Shown: positions 1 through 8,597, counted from the stretch's first letter. The stretch: DNA of 64,000 nt from Arthrobacter ulcerisalmonis (GCF_900609065.1 NZ_UXAU01000020.1:62001-126000), one strand, 5' to 3'. The notes: generated by a model from the letters alone, not told the origin. Made by a program: numbers and translations.

Positions 1-1
1 C

Positions 2-640
2 CTGTTGCCGTTGGGCATTGTGACCTGGGCGCTGGTCCACGCGTCCGGCATTCACGCCACGGTGGCCGGAGTTCTGTTGGGCTTCGCCATCCCGGTGATC
101 CGATCGCAGGCCGGCGGCGGTCCCGGCGCAGGTCCGGGCCTGGCGGAAATCTTCGAGCACCGCTTCCGCCCCATCTCGGCGGGTATCGCTGTTCCGGTGT
201 TTGCGTTCTTCTCGGCCGGCGTGGCCGTGGGCGGCTGGTCCGGCTTTGTTTCCGCGTTGAGCGATCCGGTGGCCTTGGGCATCATTGCTGCCTTGGTGCT
301 GGGCAAGCCGATCGGCATCCTTGGCACCACGTGGGTCCTGACCAAGGCAACCCGGGCGCGGCTGGACGACTCACTGAAATGGATCGACATCTTCGGGGTG
401 GCGCTGTTGGCCGGCATCGGCTTCACCGTGTCGCTGCTGGTGGCGGAGCTCAGCTTCGGGTTGGGCAGCCCGCATGACGACCACGCCAAGGTGGGCATCT
501 TGGCTGCCTCGCTGATCGCGGCGATCCTGGCCACCCTGGTGCTGAGCACTCGGAACCGGCAGTACCGGCAGGCCGAGGAACTGGAGAAGGTGGACGCTGA
601 CCAGGACGGAATCCCGGACGTATACCAGGGCCGGTCCTAG
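2..640 (+). CDS. nhaA: Na+/H+ antiporter NhaA, C-terminal part (5' end outside window)
   Basis: The reading frame is open from the first bases, so the N-terminal half lies outside the window. The visible part has the NhaA-like stretch [16 protein letters not shown], then [11 protein letters not shown], a membrane segment around [15 protein letters not shown], and the late motif [12 protein letters not shown], all in family order. NhaA exchanges cytoplasmic Na+ for external protons. The C-terminus carries a hydrophilic tail of about 35 residues with [10 protein letters not shown], which resembles a calcium-loop (EF-hand or thrombospondin type 3) motif and is not part of the classical NhaA core. 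The family call is confident; the tail's role is unknown. Confidence 0.88.
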   Translation: MLPLGIVTWALVHASGIHATVAGVLLGFAIPVIRSQAGGGPGAGPGLAEIFEHRFRPISAGIAVPVFAFFSAGVAVGGWSGFVSALSDPVALGIIAALVLGKPIGILGTTWVLTKATRARLDDSLKWIDIFGVALLAGIGFTVSLLVAELSFGLGSPHDDHAKVGILAASLIAAILATLVLSTRNRQYRQAEELEKVDADQDGIPDVYQGRS

Positions 641-652
641 CGGGCTTTTTTT
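630..652 (+). terminator. Probable intrinsic terminator after nhaA
   Basis: A short imperfect GCC/GGC stem spanning the nhaA stop codon is followed by seven consecutive T residues at 646-652. The stem is weak, but the T-run sits in a tight convergent gap before the oppositely oriented gene ending at 659. Confidence 0.5.
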
Positions 653-658
653 GGCGGT

Positions 659-883
659 TTAGGCGGTTGCCAGTGGTTCCGCGGGTTCGGCTACGTGCCG
701 GATGTCCAGCGCCTCAGGGTCGATGAGTTTCCGTAGCCCAGTGCGGGCGTCCATGATCCAGAAAAGCTCCAGCGACGGCACCACATCGATGACCCGGCCG
801 GAGTGGAACAGCTTTCCTCGGTGCCAGGCTTCGATGTAGTCGTTGATGCGTAATGGGTTGGTGCCGGTCAATAGCAGATCCAT
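659..883 (-). CDS. Small hypothetical protein, 74 aa
   Basis: I do not recognise this protein. The ATG at 883 is preferred over an upstream GTG because GGGAGG lies six bases before it. The product begins MDLLLTGTNPLRINDYIEAW, is soluble-looking and has no signal peptide or membrane segment. It is convergent with nhaA and divergent from the HPrK/PqqD-like gene at 1027. A single-domain regulatory or accessory protein is possible, but nothing in the sequence fixes a function. Confidence 0.6.
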   Translation of the reverse strand: MDLLLTGTNPLRINDYIEAWHRGKLFHSGRVIDVVPSLELFWIMDARTGLRKLIDPEALDIRHVAEPAEPLATA

Positions 884-1026
884 GGTGTGCCTCCCGTGTC
901 TAATGCTTCTCTCCAAGCATTGCGTGCCTAGATTGCAGGCTCGTTTCCGCCGGATGATTTTCTGGTGACGCCAGGAGATAGGGTAATTTCGTTGACTATT
1001 CGGGGTTTGGCAATGGGGGATCTACA

Positions 1027-2250
1027 GTGAGCGACGTTTTAGGCCTGAGCATCATCGGGGTACCAGCGGTGGTTCGATTCGGCCCTGCGGTGAGCGCTGC
1101 GCAGGTGGCCGATCTGACAGCGGCCTGGTCCCGCTGTTTGGCTGCTCCGGACCTGGTTCCAGCCGCCGTCGACCCCGTCCTGCCCGGCTTGCCCTTCACC
1201 GCAGCCGTCACGTTCCAGCCGCAGGGGCGGGACCTGGATGTCCGGCAACTGTGCGCTGATACTTTTGAATCCCTCGCTGAGCGGCTGACCTCGCAGCTGA
1301 CGCTGCTGGCCATCGAGGCGAACGCGGGAACGCTCACCATGCTGCACGCCTGCGGGCTGTCCGCGGCAGCGGACGGCAGCGTCATGGCGTTGGTGGCCAA
1401 ATCCGGCACGGGAAAAACGACGGCGGCAACGCACCTGGCCAAAACGTTCGGCTATGTGACGGATGAGACGGTGGCGGTCACCTCGGCGGGGGAGGTGCTG
1501 GCCTACCCCAAGCCGTTGTCCGTCAAGGGAACCGTTGAAGGCCAGCCGAAGACCCAGACCGGCCCGGACAGCCTTGGCTTGGCTGAACCAACAGATGGGC
1601 TGTGGCTCCGGGGGATTGGCCTGCTGGACCGCCAGCCGGGCAGCCAGGCCGTGAGCGTCGAGGCTGTTCCGCTGCTGGAGGCCGTGATGGAACTGATCCC
1701 CAACACGTCCTCCCAAGCCCTATTGGATAAGCCGCTGCAGTCGCTCTGCGCGCTGATCGAACAGACGGGCGGCGTCCGCCGCTTCACCTACGCGGAAGCC
1801 GCGGACCTGGTGGAGGTGTTCCATGCGAGCGTCTTCGGGGGCGCTGCTGTGCCGGGACCTGTCTCAGCGCCCACGCCTGCTGAGTGGACCGGGGTGGGCT
1901 GCGCTGGTTCGGACGATCCGGTTCCCAACGGCTGGGTGGTGCGGTGCAACGCTGCAGACGCCGTGGAGTCTGACGGCGATATTCTGGTGCTCAACCGTGC
2001 GGGCGTCACCCGGCTGTCAGGGATTGGGCCCACCATTTGGGCCGCCACGGAACGGGCCATCACCGAGGACCAACTCATTGCGGTCCTGGACCGGGAGCAC
2101 GGCCTTCCGGACGGGTACCAGGCCATGCTGGAAGAGGTTCTGGTGGACTTGGCTGAGCGCGGGATCATTGGCCGTGGACCGGGCGAGACTTTCTGGGGCG
2201 GACCGTCCGCCCTCGGGGTTTTGAACCTGGCTTCGCTGCCGGCGAAGTAG
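1027..2250 (+). CDS. HPr-kinase-like P-loop protein fused to a PqqD-like domain
   Basis: 407 aa from a GTG preceded by GGGGG; an ATG at 1013 runs straight into a stop. Residues 105-150 look like the core of HPr kinase/phosphorylase: LHACG, then a P-loop AKSGTGKT at about 124-131, then GYVTDET. The canonical HPr kinase N-terminal domain and its second signature are not evident, so it is HprK-related rather than a true HprK. Residues about 300-390 resemble the PqqD fold (DILVLNRAGVTRLSGIGPTI, LAERGIIGRG), which in other systems binds peptide substrates for modifying enzymes. Such kinase/PqqD pairs occur near peptide-modification and exopolysaccharide loci. No radical-SAM enzyme or precursor is seen here. 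Confidence 0.72.
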   Translation: MSDVLGLSIIGVPAVVRFGPAVSAAQVADLTAAWSRCLAAPDLVPAAVDPVLPGLPFTAAVTFQPQGRDLDVRQLCADTFESLAERLTSQLTLLAIEANAGTLTMLHACGLSAAADGSVMALVAKSGTGKTTAATHLAKTFGYVTDETVAVTSAGEVLAYPKPLSVKGTVEGQPKTQTGPDSLGLAEPTDGLWLRGIGLLDRQPGSQAVSVEAVPLLEAVMELIPNTSSQALLDKPLQSLCALIEQTGGVRRFTYAEAADLVEVFHASVFGGAAVPGPVSAPTPAEWTGVGCAGSDDPVPNGWVVRCNAADAVESDGDILVLNRAGVTRLSGIGPTIWAATERAITEDQLIAVLDREHGLPDGYQAMLEEVLVDLAERGIIGRGPGETFWGGPSALGVLNLASLPAK

Positions 2251-2282
2251 GGCGTCGCGACTTGGCCGCGGGTGCCGGCCGC

Positions 2283-2999
2283 CTACTTGATGGTGCCTAC
2301 GGTATCCAGCGGCCAGATGCGAAGCGCCGCCTGACCGATAACGTCCGTCGTGTCGACCACTTTCATGCAGTCCGTGGGCCGCACGCTGGCGGGTAGCCGG
2401 CAGGATGCCACCGAGTCCAGGGAATTGGATCGGTGGTCGCCCATGACCACGAGTTTCCCTGCGGGCACGTCGAAGTCAGGGAAGCAGCGTGCGGAGGGCA
2501 GGGTGCTGTCGCAGTTGTTCTGTGCTGCATCGAAGGGGATGTCCTGGTAGATGTAGGGCTCGTCCAGGGGTTGCCCGTCGACCGTGACCTTCCCGTCCGC
2601 GCTGCAGCAGCTGATCTGTTGGCCCCCCACCGCCACCACCCGTTTCACCAGGAAGTCCTCGTTGGACGGTCCAATGCCGGTCACATCCCCGAAACTGCGG
2701 GCCACGGCGCCGAGGCCGCTGGCGGCTTGACGAGGTGTTTCGCTCTCCCACGACGCTGGCCGGGTGAAGACCACCACGTCGCCGGGCTGCGGAGTTGAGC
2801 CGCCGTACGCCAGGCGGTTCACCACGATCCGGTCCCCTCCTGCGCGCGCGCCCTGCAAGGTGTTTTCCATGGAACCGGACGGCACCCGGTAGACCTTGGC
2901 GATGAAGCCCTGGACCAGCGAGAGGATCACCAGCGCGGACAGGATGTTGATCAGGAGGGAGGCCCAGAGGGGCAGCTTTTTGCGGGCACGGCGGATCAC
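2283..2999 (-). CDS. lepB: Type I signal peptidase
   Basis: 238 aa. One N-terminal membrane anchor (residues 10-35) is followed by the catalytic serine in RVPSGSMENTL (Ser43), GDRIVVNRLAYGG, the general-base lysine in DFLVKRVVAVGG (Lys119) and GDHRSNSLDS near the C-terminus. This is the classical bacterial Ser/Lys enzyme that removes signal peptides from Sec- and Tat-exported proteins at the outer face of the membrane. It differs from the Ser/His SipW-type peptidase at 45548 in this window. The GTG start at 2999 has no Shine-Dalgarno sequence but has a TAGCGT box six bases upstream, suggesting a leaderless mRNA. Confidence 0.92.
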   Translation of the reverse strand: MIRRARKKLPLWASLLINILSALVILSLVQGFIAKVYRVPSGSMENTLQGARAGGDRIVVNRLAYGGSTPQPGDVVVFTRPASWESETPRQAASGLGAVARSFGDVTGIGPSNEDFLVKRVVAVGGQQISCCSADGKVTVDGQPLDEPYIYQDIPFDAAQNNCDSTLPSARCFPDFDVPAGKLVVMGDHRSNSLDSVASCRLPASVRPTDCMKVVDTTDVIGQAALRIWPLDTVGTIK

Positions 3000-3005
3000 A
3001 CAAGC

Positions 3006-3011
3006 ACGCTA
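3006..3011 (-). promoter_or_regulatory. -10 box of a probable leaderless lepB promoter
   Basis: TAGCGT on the minus strand, six bases before the lepB GTG. This puts the expected transcription start at or beside the start codon. No convincing -35 box was found. Confidence 0.4.
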
Positions 3012-3092
3012 CCACCACCGGTTGCCAGACCCCCTCGAAGCGCGGGAGGGCTGATGCTCACGTTTGGTGGATCCGGCAATCGGTTCAGCGGA

Positions 3093-3974
3093 TCAAGTGT
3101 TCTCCTTGACGGCAGCCTTTGTCGTTTCGCGCTGGGTAGCGGCCCAGCTGGCGAGGACTTTGAGTGCGTCCTCGGAGGGTGTGCCGGGATCTGCCGTATA
3201 GACGTTGATGCGCAGTCCGGGGTCGGCGGGAAGTTCCATCGCTTCGTAGATCAGGTCGAGATCCCCCACGATCGGGTGATGGAGCCGCTTGCGGCCGGTC
3301 CGGTGGTATTTCACATCGTGCCTGGCCCACCGCGTGCGGAACTCTTCGCTGCGGGTGGAGAGTTCACCGATCAGGTCAGTGAGGTCTTTGTCGTAAGGGT
3401 TTTTCCCGGCCGCGGAACGGAGGACTGCGACAACGTCATCGGCTGCCCGTTCCCAATCGGCGAAGAATTCCTGCGCCTTCGGGTTCAGGAAGGTGAAGCG
3501 CGCACTGTTCGGCGGGGTGGCAAGCTCTGCCATCATGTCGAGGTACAGGGCCCGGCCGAGTTCGTTGGCAGCCAGGACGTCCCCGCGGTCATTACGGACC
3601 CAGGCCGGCGCCGTCGTGATCGCATCGATGACGCGTTGCACGCTGGGCCGCACCGTCTGCGGACTGCGCTTGCGCCGCAACCGCGGGGAAGCGGTGGCGG
3701 CGCGGGCCAGGTCAAAAAGGTGGGCCGTTTCGGCGTCGTCAAGTTTAAGCGCCCGACCGAGAGCTTCGATCACGCTGTCGGAGGCGCCGGAAAGATTCCC
3801 ACGTTCCAGCCGGATGTAGTAGTCGATGCTCATCCCCGCGAGCATGGCGACTTCTTCCCGGCGTAGGCCGGTAACGCGTCGGTTGCCGCCGTAGGCAGGC
3901 AACCCAGCTTCCTCGGGGGTGATCCTGGCGCGGCGGGAGGTCAGGAACTTCCGCACGTCGTCGCTGTGTGTCAT
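3093..3974 (-). CDS. XRE/MmyB-like helix-turn-helix regulator
   Basis: 293 aa. The frame is open further upstream, but the natural start is the ATG at 3974 (MTHSDDVRKFLTSRRARI), which faces the divergent MFS gene. Residues 33-60 (TGLRREEVAMLAGMSIDYYI, then RLERGN) are the hallmark helix-turn-helix of this family; the rest (WVRNDRGDVLAANELGRALY and onward) matches the MmyB-like ligand-binding domain. Members usually repress a divergent dehydrogenase/reductase or exporter gene. It very likely controls the MFS exporter and the two aldo-keto reductases starting at 4068. Confidence 0.85.
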   Translation of the reverse strand: MTHSDDVRKFLTSRRARITPEEAGLPAYGGNRRVTGLRREEVAMLAGMSIDYYIRLERGNLSGASDSVIEALGRALKLDDAETAHLFDLARAATASPRLRRKRSPQTVRPSVQRVIDAITTAPAWVRNDRGDVLAANELGRALYLDMMAELATPPNSARFTFLNPKAQEFFADWERAADDVVAVLRSAAGKNPYDKDLTDLIGELSTRSEEFRTRWARHDVKYHRTGRKRLHHPIVGDLDLIYEAMELPADPGLRINVYTADPGTPSEDALKVLASWAATQRETTKAAVKENT

Positions 3975-4038
3975 GGCACCCACGCTACGCGCGGACCGTT
4001 CAACAAGGGAGGGACTGGCAGTACCCGGAACCAGCGTT

Positions 4039-4058
4039 ACTCCCGGCATACGGGAAGT
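4039..4058. promoter_or_regulatory. Candidate operator between the MmyB-like regulator and the MFS exporter
   Basis: TCCCG-GCATA-CGGGA, a perfect 5-bp inverted repeat with outer ACT/AGT matches, lies in the 93-bp divergent gap and close to the MFS start. Assignment to the neighbouring regulator is inferred from position. Confidence 0.4.
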
Positions 4059-4067
4059 CACTGTTGC

Positions 4068-5531
4068 ATGGAAAGCATGAAACCTGCATCTAAAAGCGCT
4101 CCCCGCCCGGCAGCGATCCTGGCAATCATCCTCGCCAGCTACTTCATGATCCTGCTGGACAACTCGGTCATCTTTACTGCACTGCCCAGCCTGCAGGGTG
4201 ACCTGCAGTTGAACACGACGGAACTCTCCTGGGTCCAGAATGCCTACACACTGGTCTTCGGTGGGCTGCTGCTGCTCGGCGCCCGGGCCGGGGACCTGCT
4301 GGGACGCCGGCGCGTTTTCGTGGTCGGCCTGGTGGTGTTCTCTGTCGCATCCCTGCTGATCGGGCTTGCACCGGCTGGCTGGTGGGCCATCGCCGGCCGC
4401 GCCGTCCAAGGCATCGGAGCAGCGATCGTTGCCCCCGCTTCGCTGTCTTTGCTGACGGCGAGTTTCCCAGAAGGCCGGGAACGCACCCGGGCGATCGCCC
4501 TCTACGGCGCCACCGCGGGGATCGGCGCAAGTCTCGGCCTGGTCATCGGCGGCGCGCTGGCCGACTGGATCTCCTGGCGGGCCGGGTTCTTCGTCAACGT
4601 ACCCCTTGGCGCGATCATGATCGCCCTCGCTCCCCGGGTCCTGCCGGAAAGCGACCGGGCCACCGGCCGTTTCGATCTGTTCGGAGCGCTCAGCGCCACG
4701 CTGGGAGTGGGCGCGCTCGTGTTCGGCATCATCAACAGCGCCGATGCGGGCTGGAACGCTCCTGTTGCGCGCACGGCCATCAGTGCCGGCGTCGTACTTC
4801 TGGTTATTTTCGTGCTGATCGAACGCAAGGCCGCGCAGCCGATCATGCCGTTGCGCCTGTTCGCAAGCCGCCGTCGCACCGGAGCCTACCTTGCCCGTTT
4901 CCTCTATTTGGGCGCGATGATCGCGTTTTTCTTCTTCACCACCCAGTTCATGCAGGGAGTTCTCGGATTCGATCCGTTGCATGCCGGCATGGGCTTCCTG
5001 CCCATGACCGCGGTCAACTTCGTAGTCGCCATGAGCATCCCGCGACTGCTGGGCCGGACGCCGGTCTCGGTCGCGCTGCTGGCCGGTATTTTGCTCACCC
5101 TCGCGGGGATGTTCTGGCTCAGCCGGGTCGACGTCGGCTCCTCCTACGTGACAGGCGTGGCACTGCCGATGATTCTCATCGGCACCGGCCAGGGTTTGGC
5201 GTTTGCGCCACTGACGTCCTTCGGTATTCTCGGCGCCCCGGCCTCTGACGCAGGGGCGGCATCAGGTTTGGTGAACACTTTCCACCAGATCGGCACCTGC
5301 CTGGGACTGGGCATCGCGGTCGCCGCCGCGGCCACCGTCCCCACGGTGGGTCCTGCCGCAGCCCACCTGTCCGCCGAGGTCAGCGCGGCACTCACCGCCG
5401 GCAGTGTCCTGCTCCTCCTGGCCGTTGTCATTACGGCGGTCCTCATCCTGCCTGCGGATCTGGCGGCCCGACGAAGCAGAACACCGGTCCTGACCGCACC
5501 GAAACTCGAGCCTGTCCGGCCAGGGAGGTAA
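4068..5531 (+). CDS. MFS drug-type exporter (DHA2/EmrB-QacA-like)
   Basis: 487 aa from the ATG at 4068 (a second ATG at 4077 is possible). About 14 hydrophobic segments fit the DHA2 subfamily. LLLLGARAGDLLGRRRVF is the motif-A loop between helices 2 and 3, and GAAIVAPASLSLL and GATAGIGASLGLVIGG match family motifs. Such proteins expel hydrophobic compounds by proton antiport. It is divergent from an MmyB-like regulator and followed four bases later by an aldo-keto reductase, so the three genes probably form a detoxification unit. The substrate cannot be read from sequence. Confidence 0.85.
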   Translation: MESMKPASKSAPRPAAILAIILASYFMILLDNSVIFTALPSLQGDLQLNTTELSWVQNAYTLVFGGLLLLGARAGDLLGRRRVFVVGLVVFSVASLLIGLAPAGWWAIAGRAVQGIGAAIVAPASLSLLTASFPEGRERTRAIALYGATAGIGASLGLVIGGALADWISWRAGFFVNVPLGAIMIALAPRVLPESDRATGRFDLFGALSATLGVGALVFGIINSADAGWNAPVARTAISAGVVLLVIFVLIERKAAQPIMPLRLFASRRRTGAYLARFLYLGAMIAFFFFTTQFMQGVLGFDPLHAGMGFLPMTAVNFVVAMSIPRLLGRTPVSVALLAGILLTLAGMFWLSRVDVGSSYVTGVALPMILIGTGQGLAFAPLTSFGILGAPASDAGAASGLVNTFHQIGTCLGLGIAVAAAATVPTVGPAAAHLSAEVSAALTAGSVLLLLAVVITAVLILPADLAARRSRTPVLTAPKLEPVRPGR

Positions 5532-5535
5532 TCAC

Positions 5536-6468
5536 GTGCCCTCCCACAACCCAGCACATCTGAATACCGTGAAAGGCATGAACATGGAACTCACACTCGA
5601 CAACGGCGTCACCATGCCAGCCCTGGGCCTGGGCGTCTTCCAAAGCGCCCCGGAGCAGACGACGGCGGCCGTTGAGGCCGCGCTCGCTGCCGGGTACCGG
5701 CACATCGATACCGCCGCAGCGTACGGCAACGAACGAGAGGTCGGCGAAGGGATCAGGAACTCGGGACTTGACCGTTCCGAGGTGTTCGTCGAGACCAAGG
5801 TCTGGGTCAGCGACTATGGCTACGATCAGACGCTGCACGCCTGGGAGAAGGCAGCTGGAAAGCTCGGCCTCGATCACTTGGACCTGCTCATCCTGCATCA
5901 GCCTGCGCCGGACCGGTTCGAGAAGACCATCGCCGCCTACAAGGCCCTGGAATCCCTGCTGGCCGACGGGCGGGTGCGGGCGATCGGCGTCAGCAACTTC
6001 ATGCCACACCACCTGAAGCAGCTGCTCGAAGAAACGGACATCATCCCTGCGGTCAACCAGATCGAACTGCACCCGTACTTCGCCCAGCCGGACGTCCAGG
6101 CGATCGACGCCGAGCACGGGATTCTCACCCAGGCCTGGTCACCGATCGGCGGCATCACTTTCTACCCCGGGTGGGGCGGTGAAGACCGCCGCAGCGTGAT
6201 GGAAGACCCCACCATCGCCGGCGTCGCGCAGGCGCACGGCAAGACCCCGGCGCAAGTGATGTTGCGCTGGCATCTGCAACAGGGCCGCTCAGCCATCCCC
6301 AAGTCAATTAATCCGGCGCGCATCGCCGAGAACTTCGACGTCTTCGACTTCGAGCTTTCCGAAACTGAGCTCGCGGCCGTCGACGCTCTCCACACCGGCG
6401 TGCGTAGCGGACCGGACCCCGACGAGGCCCGCGAAGAGCGCTTCGCCATGGTCATCCCCGAAGCCTAA
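5536..6468 (+). CDS. Aldo/keto reductase (2,5-diketo-D-gluconate reductase-like)
   Basis: 310 aa from the GTG at 5536, which has GGGAGG seven bases upstream; an ATG at 5584 preceded by AAAGG would give a more typical 294 aa, and both are plausible. The AKR catalytic tetrad is visible: Asp58 and Tyr63 in HIDTAAAYGNE, Lys88 in VETKVW, His121 in LILHQP. GRVRAIGVSNF and the late PKSINPARIAENFDVFDFEL stretch bind NADPH in this family. It reduces aldehydes or ketones in the cytoplasm. It is translationally coupled to the MFS exporter upstream and followed by a second, only distantly related AKR. Confidence 0.88.
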   Translation: MPSHNPAHLNTVKGMNMELTLDNGVTMPALGLGVFQSAPEQTTAAVEAALAAGYRHIDTAAAYGNEREVGEGIRNSGLDRSEVFVETKVWVSDYGYDQTLHAWEKAAGKLGLDHLDLLILHQPAPDRFEKTIAAYKALESLLADGRVRAIGVSNFMPHHLKQLLEETDIIPAVNQIELHPYFAQPDVQAIDAEHGILTQAWSPIGGITFYPGWGGEDRRSVMEDPTIAGVAQAHGKTPAQVMLRWHLQQGRSAIPKSINPARIAENFDVFDFELSETELAAVDALHTGVRSGPDPDEAREERFAMVIPEA

Positions 6469-6488
6469 GAGAGCAGGAAATAATCAGC

Positions 6489-7517
6489 ATGGAATACCGT
6501 CTTCTTGGCCGCACTGGTGTGCGGGTCAGTCCCTTGTGCCTGGGCGCAATGATGTTCGGCCCCTGGGGCAACGATGACCGCGCCGATGCCACCCGCATTA
6601 TCCATCGAGCCCTCGATGCGGGGATCAACTTCATCGACACCGCTGACGTTTACTCCGGTGGGGCATCCGAGGAGATCGTCGGGCAGGCCATGGGGAGCCG
6701 TCGCGACGACGTGTTCCTCGCTACCAAGTTCTTCATGCCCATGAACGAGGACGATCCCAACCAGCGCGGCGGGTCCCGGCGCTGGATCATCCGCGAGGTC
6801 GAAAACTCACTGCGGCGGCTGAACACTGACTACATCGACCTCTATCAGGTCCACCGGCCCAGTCCGGACACCGATGTGGAGGAAACCCTGGGCGCCCTTA
6901 CGGACCTGGTCCGCCAAGGAAAGGTCCGCTACCTCGGCTCCTCGTCGTACTCCGGATCCCAGATTGTGGAATCCCAGTGGGCGTCACGGGAACGCCGCTT
7001 GGAACGCTTCGTCACGGAGCAGCCGCCGTACTCAATCTTGGCTCGCGGTATCGAAGAGGACGTCCTCCCCACGGTGCAACGGCACGGCATGGGCACCCTC
7101 ACCTACAGCCCGCTGGGCGGTGGATGGCTCTCCGGCCGCTGGCGGAAAGATGCGGCGTCCGCTCCCACCTCGAGTGCCCGCCCGAGCGCCCGGTTCGACA
7201 TGACCCGCCCGGAGAATCAGCGCAAGCTCGATGTCGTCGAAGAACTCGCCCAGCTTGCCGAACAGGCCGGACTCAGCCTCATTGAGTTGGCTATTGCGTT
7301 CGTCATCAACCACCCCGGCGTCACGTCAGCCATCGTTGGACCACGCACCATGGAACAGCTCGAGTCCTACCTGCCCGCGGCCGACGTCGCGTTGTCCAGT
7401 GACGTGCTGGACCGCATCGACGAGCTCGTCGCCCCCGGCGTCACCATCAACCCGGACGTCAACAGCTACGGCGCGAACGAACTCACCGCGCTCGCACGCC
7501 GACGGGCACGACCATGA
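6489..7517 (+). CDS. Aldo/keto reductase, second type
   Basis: 342 aa with a start 20 bases after the previous gene. The tetrad Asp50/Tyr55 (FIDTADVYSGG), Lys80 (LATKFF) and His122 (YQVHRP) is intact. The N-terminus MEYRLLGRTGVRVSPLCLG and the length are typical of the YajO/Tas-like or KCAB-like AKR branch rather than the branch of its neighbour. It is probably co-transcribed with the MFS exporter and first AKR. A role in reducing reactive carbonyls under control of the MmyB-like regulator is inferred from context. Confidence 0.87.
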   Translation: MEYRLLGRTGVRVSPLCLGAMMFGPWGNDDRADATRIIHRALDAGINFIDTADVYSGGASEEIVGQAMGSRRDDVFLATKFFMPMNEDDPNQRGGSRRWIIREVENSLRRLNTDYIDLYQVHRPSPDTDVEETLGALTDLVRQGKVRYLGSSSYSGSQIVESQWASRERRLERFVTEQPPYSILARGIEEDVLPTVQRHGMGTLTYSPLGGGWLSGRWRKDAASAPTSSARPSARFDMTRPENQRKLDVVEELAQLAEQAGLSLIELAIAFVINHPGVTSAIVGPRTMEQLESYLPAADVALSSDVLDRIDELVAPGVTINPDVNSYGANELTALARRRARP

Positions 7518-7622
7518 CCCCAGATGCCCTTCCAAGCCCGCCACGAGGCGGTGGTGGCAGGCCGCCGCTCAACTTCCCACACGAAAAAAGCGTCCACGTG
7601 ACTGACGTCTACTGCCCACAAA

Positions 7623-7652
7623 TTGCCATGGTCCACGCATGATTTGTAAGGT
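7623..7652 (+). promoter_or_regulatory. galU promoter, leaderless
   Basis: TTGCCA (7623-7628), an 18-base spacer and TAAGGT (7647-7652) sit six bases before the galU ATG. There is no purine-rich ribosome-binding site between box and start, so the transcript probably begins at the start codon. Confidence 0.55.
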
Positions 7653-7658
7653 TCAGCT

Positions 7659-8549
7659 ATGACTATGGGGAGAGCTATCACCAAGGCCGTCATTCCTGCT
7701 GCCGGTTTGGGAACGCGTTTCCTGCCTGCTACCAAGGCAATGCCGAAGGAAATGTTGCCGGTGGTGGACCGTCCGGCCATCCAATATGTGGTGGAGGAGG
7801 CCGTCAAAGCTGGCCTGACCGATCTGCTGATGATCACGGGGCGTAACAAGCGCGCCCTCGAGGACCACTTCGACCGCGAGCCCGGCCTGGAAAGCGCGTT
7901 GGAGCGCAAGGGTGACACCGGCAAGCTGGCCATGGTGGAGCATGCCTCGAACTTGGGGCCGATCCACTACGTCCGCCAGGGCGAAGCGAAGGGCCTGGGC
8001 CACGCCGTGCTGTGCGCCAGCCAGCACGTGGGTAACGAACCGTTCGCCGTGTTGCTGGGCGATGACCTCATTGATGAAGCTGATGACCTGCTCACCACCA
8101 TGATCGAGGTGCAGCAGAAGACTGGCGGCTCAGTGATCGCCCTGATTGAGGTCGACCCGACCCAGATCAGTGCCTACGGCTGCGCTGACATCTCCGTGGT
8201 GGAGGGCGAAGACTACGTCCGCGTCAACTCACTCGTGGAGAAGCCTGCTGTTGGCGAGGCCCCGTCCAACCTGGCCGTCATTGGCCGGTACGTGCTGCAC
8301 CCGGCCGTGTTCGGCGTCTTGGAGGACACCCCTCCCGGTCGCGGCGACGAGATCCAGCTGACCGATGCACTCCAGACCCTCGCCGCTGGTGATGGCAACG
8401 GCTCCGGCGTCTACGGCGTGGTCTTCAAGGGCCGCCGCTACGACACCGGCGACAAGCTGAGCTACCTCAAAGCCGTCATCACGCTGGCCTCCGAGCGTGT
8501 GGAGTTCGGCGAAGAACTGAAGAGCTGGATGAAGGATTTCGTAGGGTAG
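7659..8549 (+). CDS. galU: UTP-glucose-1-phosphate uridylyltransferase
   Basis: 296 aa. The N-terminal nucleotide-binding signature GLGTRFLPATKAMPKEMLPV (residues 16-35) and VLLGDDLID, KTGGSVIALIEV and LVEKPAVGEAPSN are those of GalU. It makes UDP-glucose from UTP and glucose-1-phosphate for cell-wall and capsule sugars. The convergent gene at 8661 encodes UDP-glucose dehydrogenase, which uses the GalU product to make UDP-glucuronate, so the pair supplies an acidic sugar nucleotide. A strong terminator follows. Confidence 0.95.
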   Translation: MTMGRAITKAVIPAAGLGTRFLPATKAMPKEMLPVVDRPAIQYVVEEAVKAGLTDLLMITGRNKRALEDHFDREPGLESALERKGDTGKLAMVEHASNLGPIHYVRQGEAKGLGHAVLCASQHVGNEPFAVLLGDDLIDEADDLLTTMIEVQQKTGGSVIALIEVDPTQISAYGCADISVVEGEDYVRVNSLVEKPAVGEAPSNLAVIGRYVLHPAVFGVLEDTPPGRGDEIQLTDALQTLAAGDGNGSGVYGVVFKGRRYDTGDKLSYLKAVITLASERVEFGEELKSWMKDFVG

Positions 8550-8568
8550 TACTCCGCTTTTGTGCAAT

Positions 8569-8597
8569 CAGGCCCGTCACCTCAGGTGACGGGCCTG
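8569..8597. terminator. Strong intrinsic terminator between galU and the UDP-glucose dehydrogenase gene
   Basis: A perfect 13-bp stem, CAGGCCCGTCACC paired with GGTGACGGGCCTG, encloses a 3-base TCA loop. It begins 19 bases after the galU stop, and the convergent gene ends at 8661. There is no long T-run, as is common for actinobacterial terminators. Confidence 0.82.

Noticed and set aside
3093-4982. A 629-codon open frame on the minus strand
   Set aside because: Only the part up to 3974 has family motifs; the upstream extension is antisense to the MFS gene and its translation is low-complexity Asp/Gln/Arg-rich.
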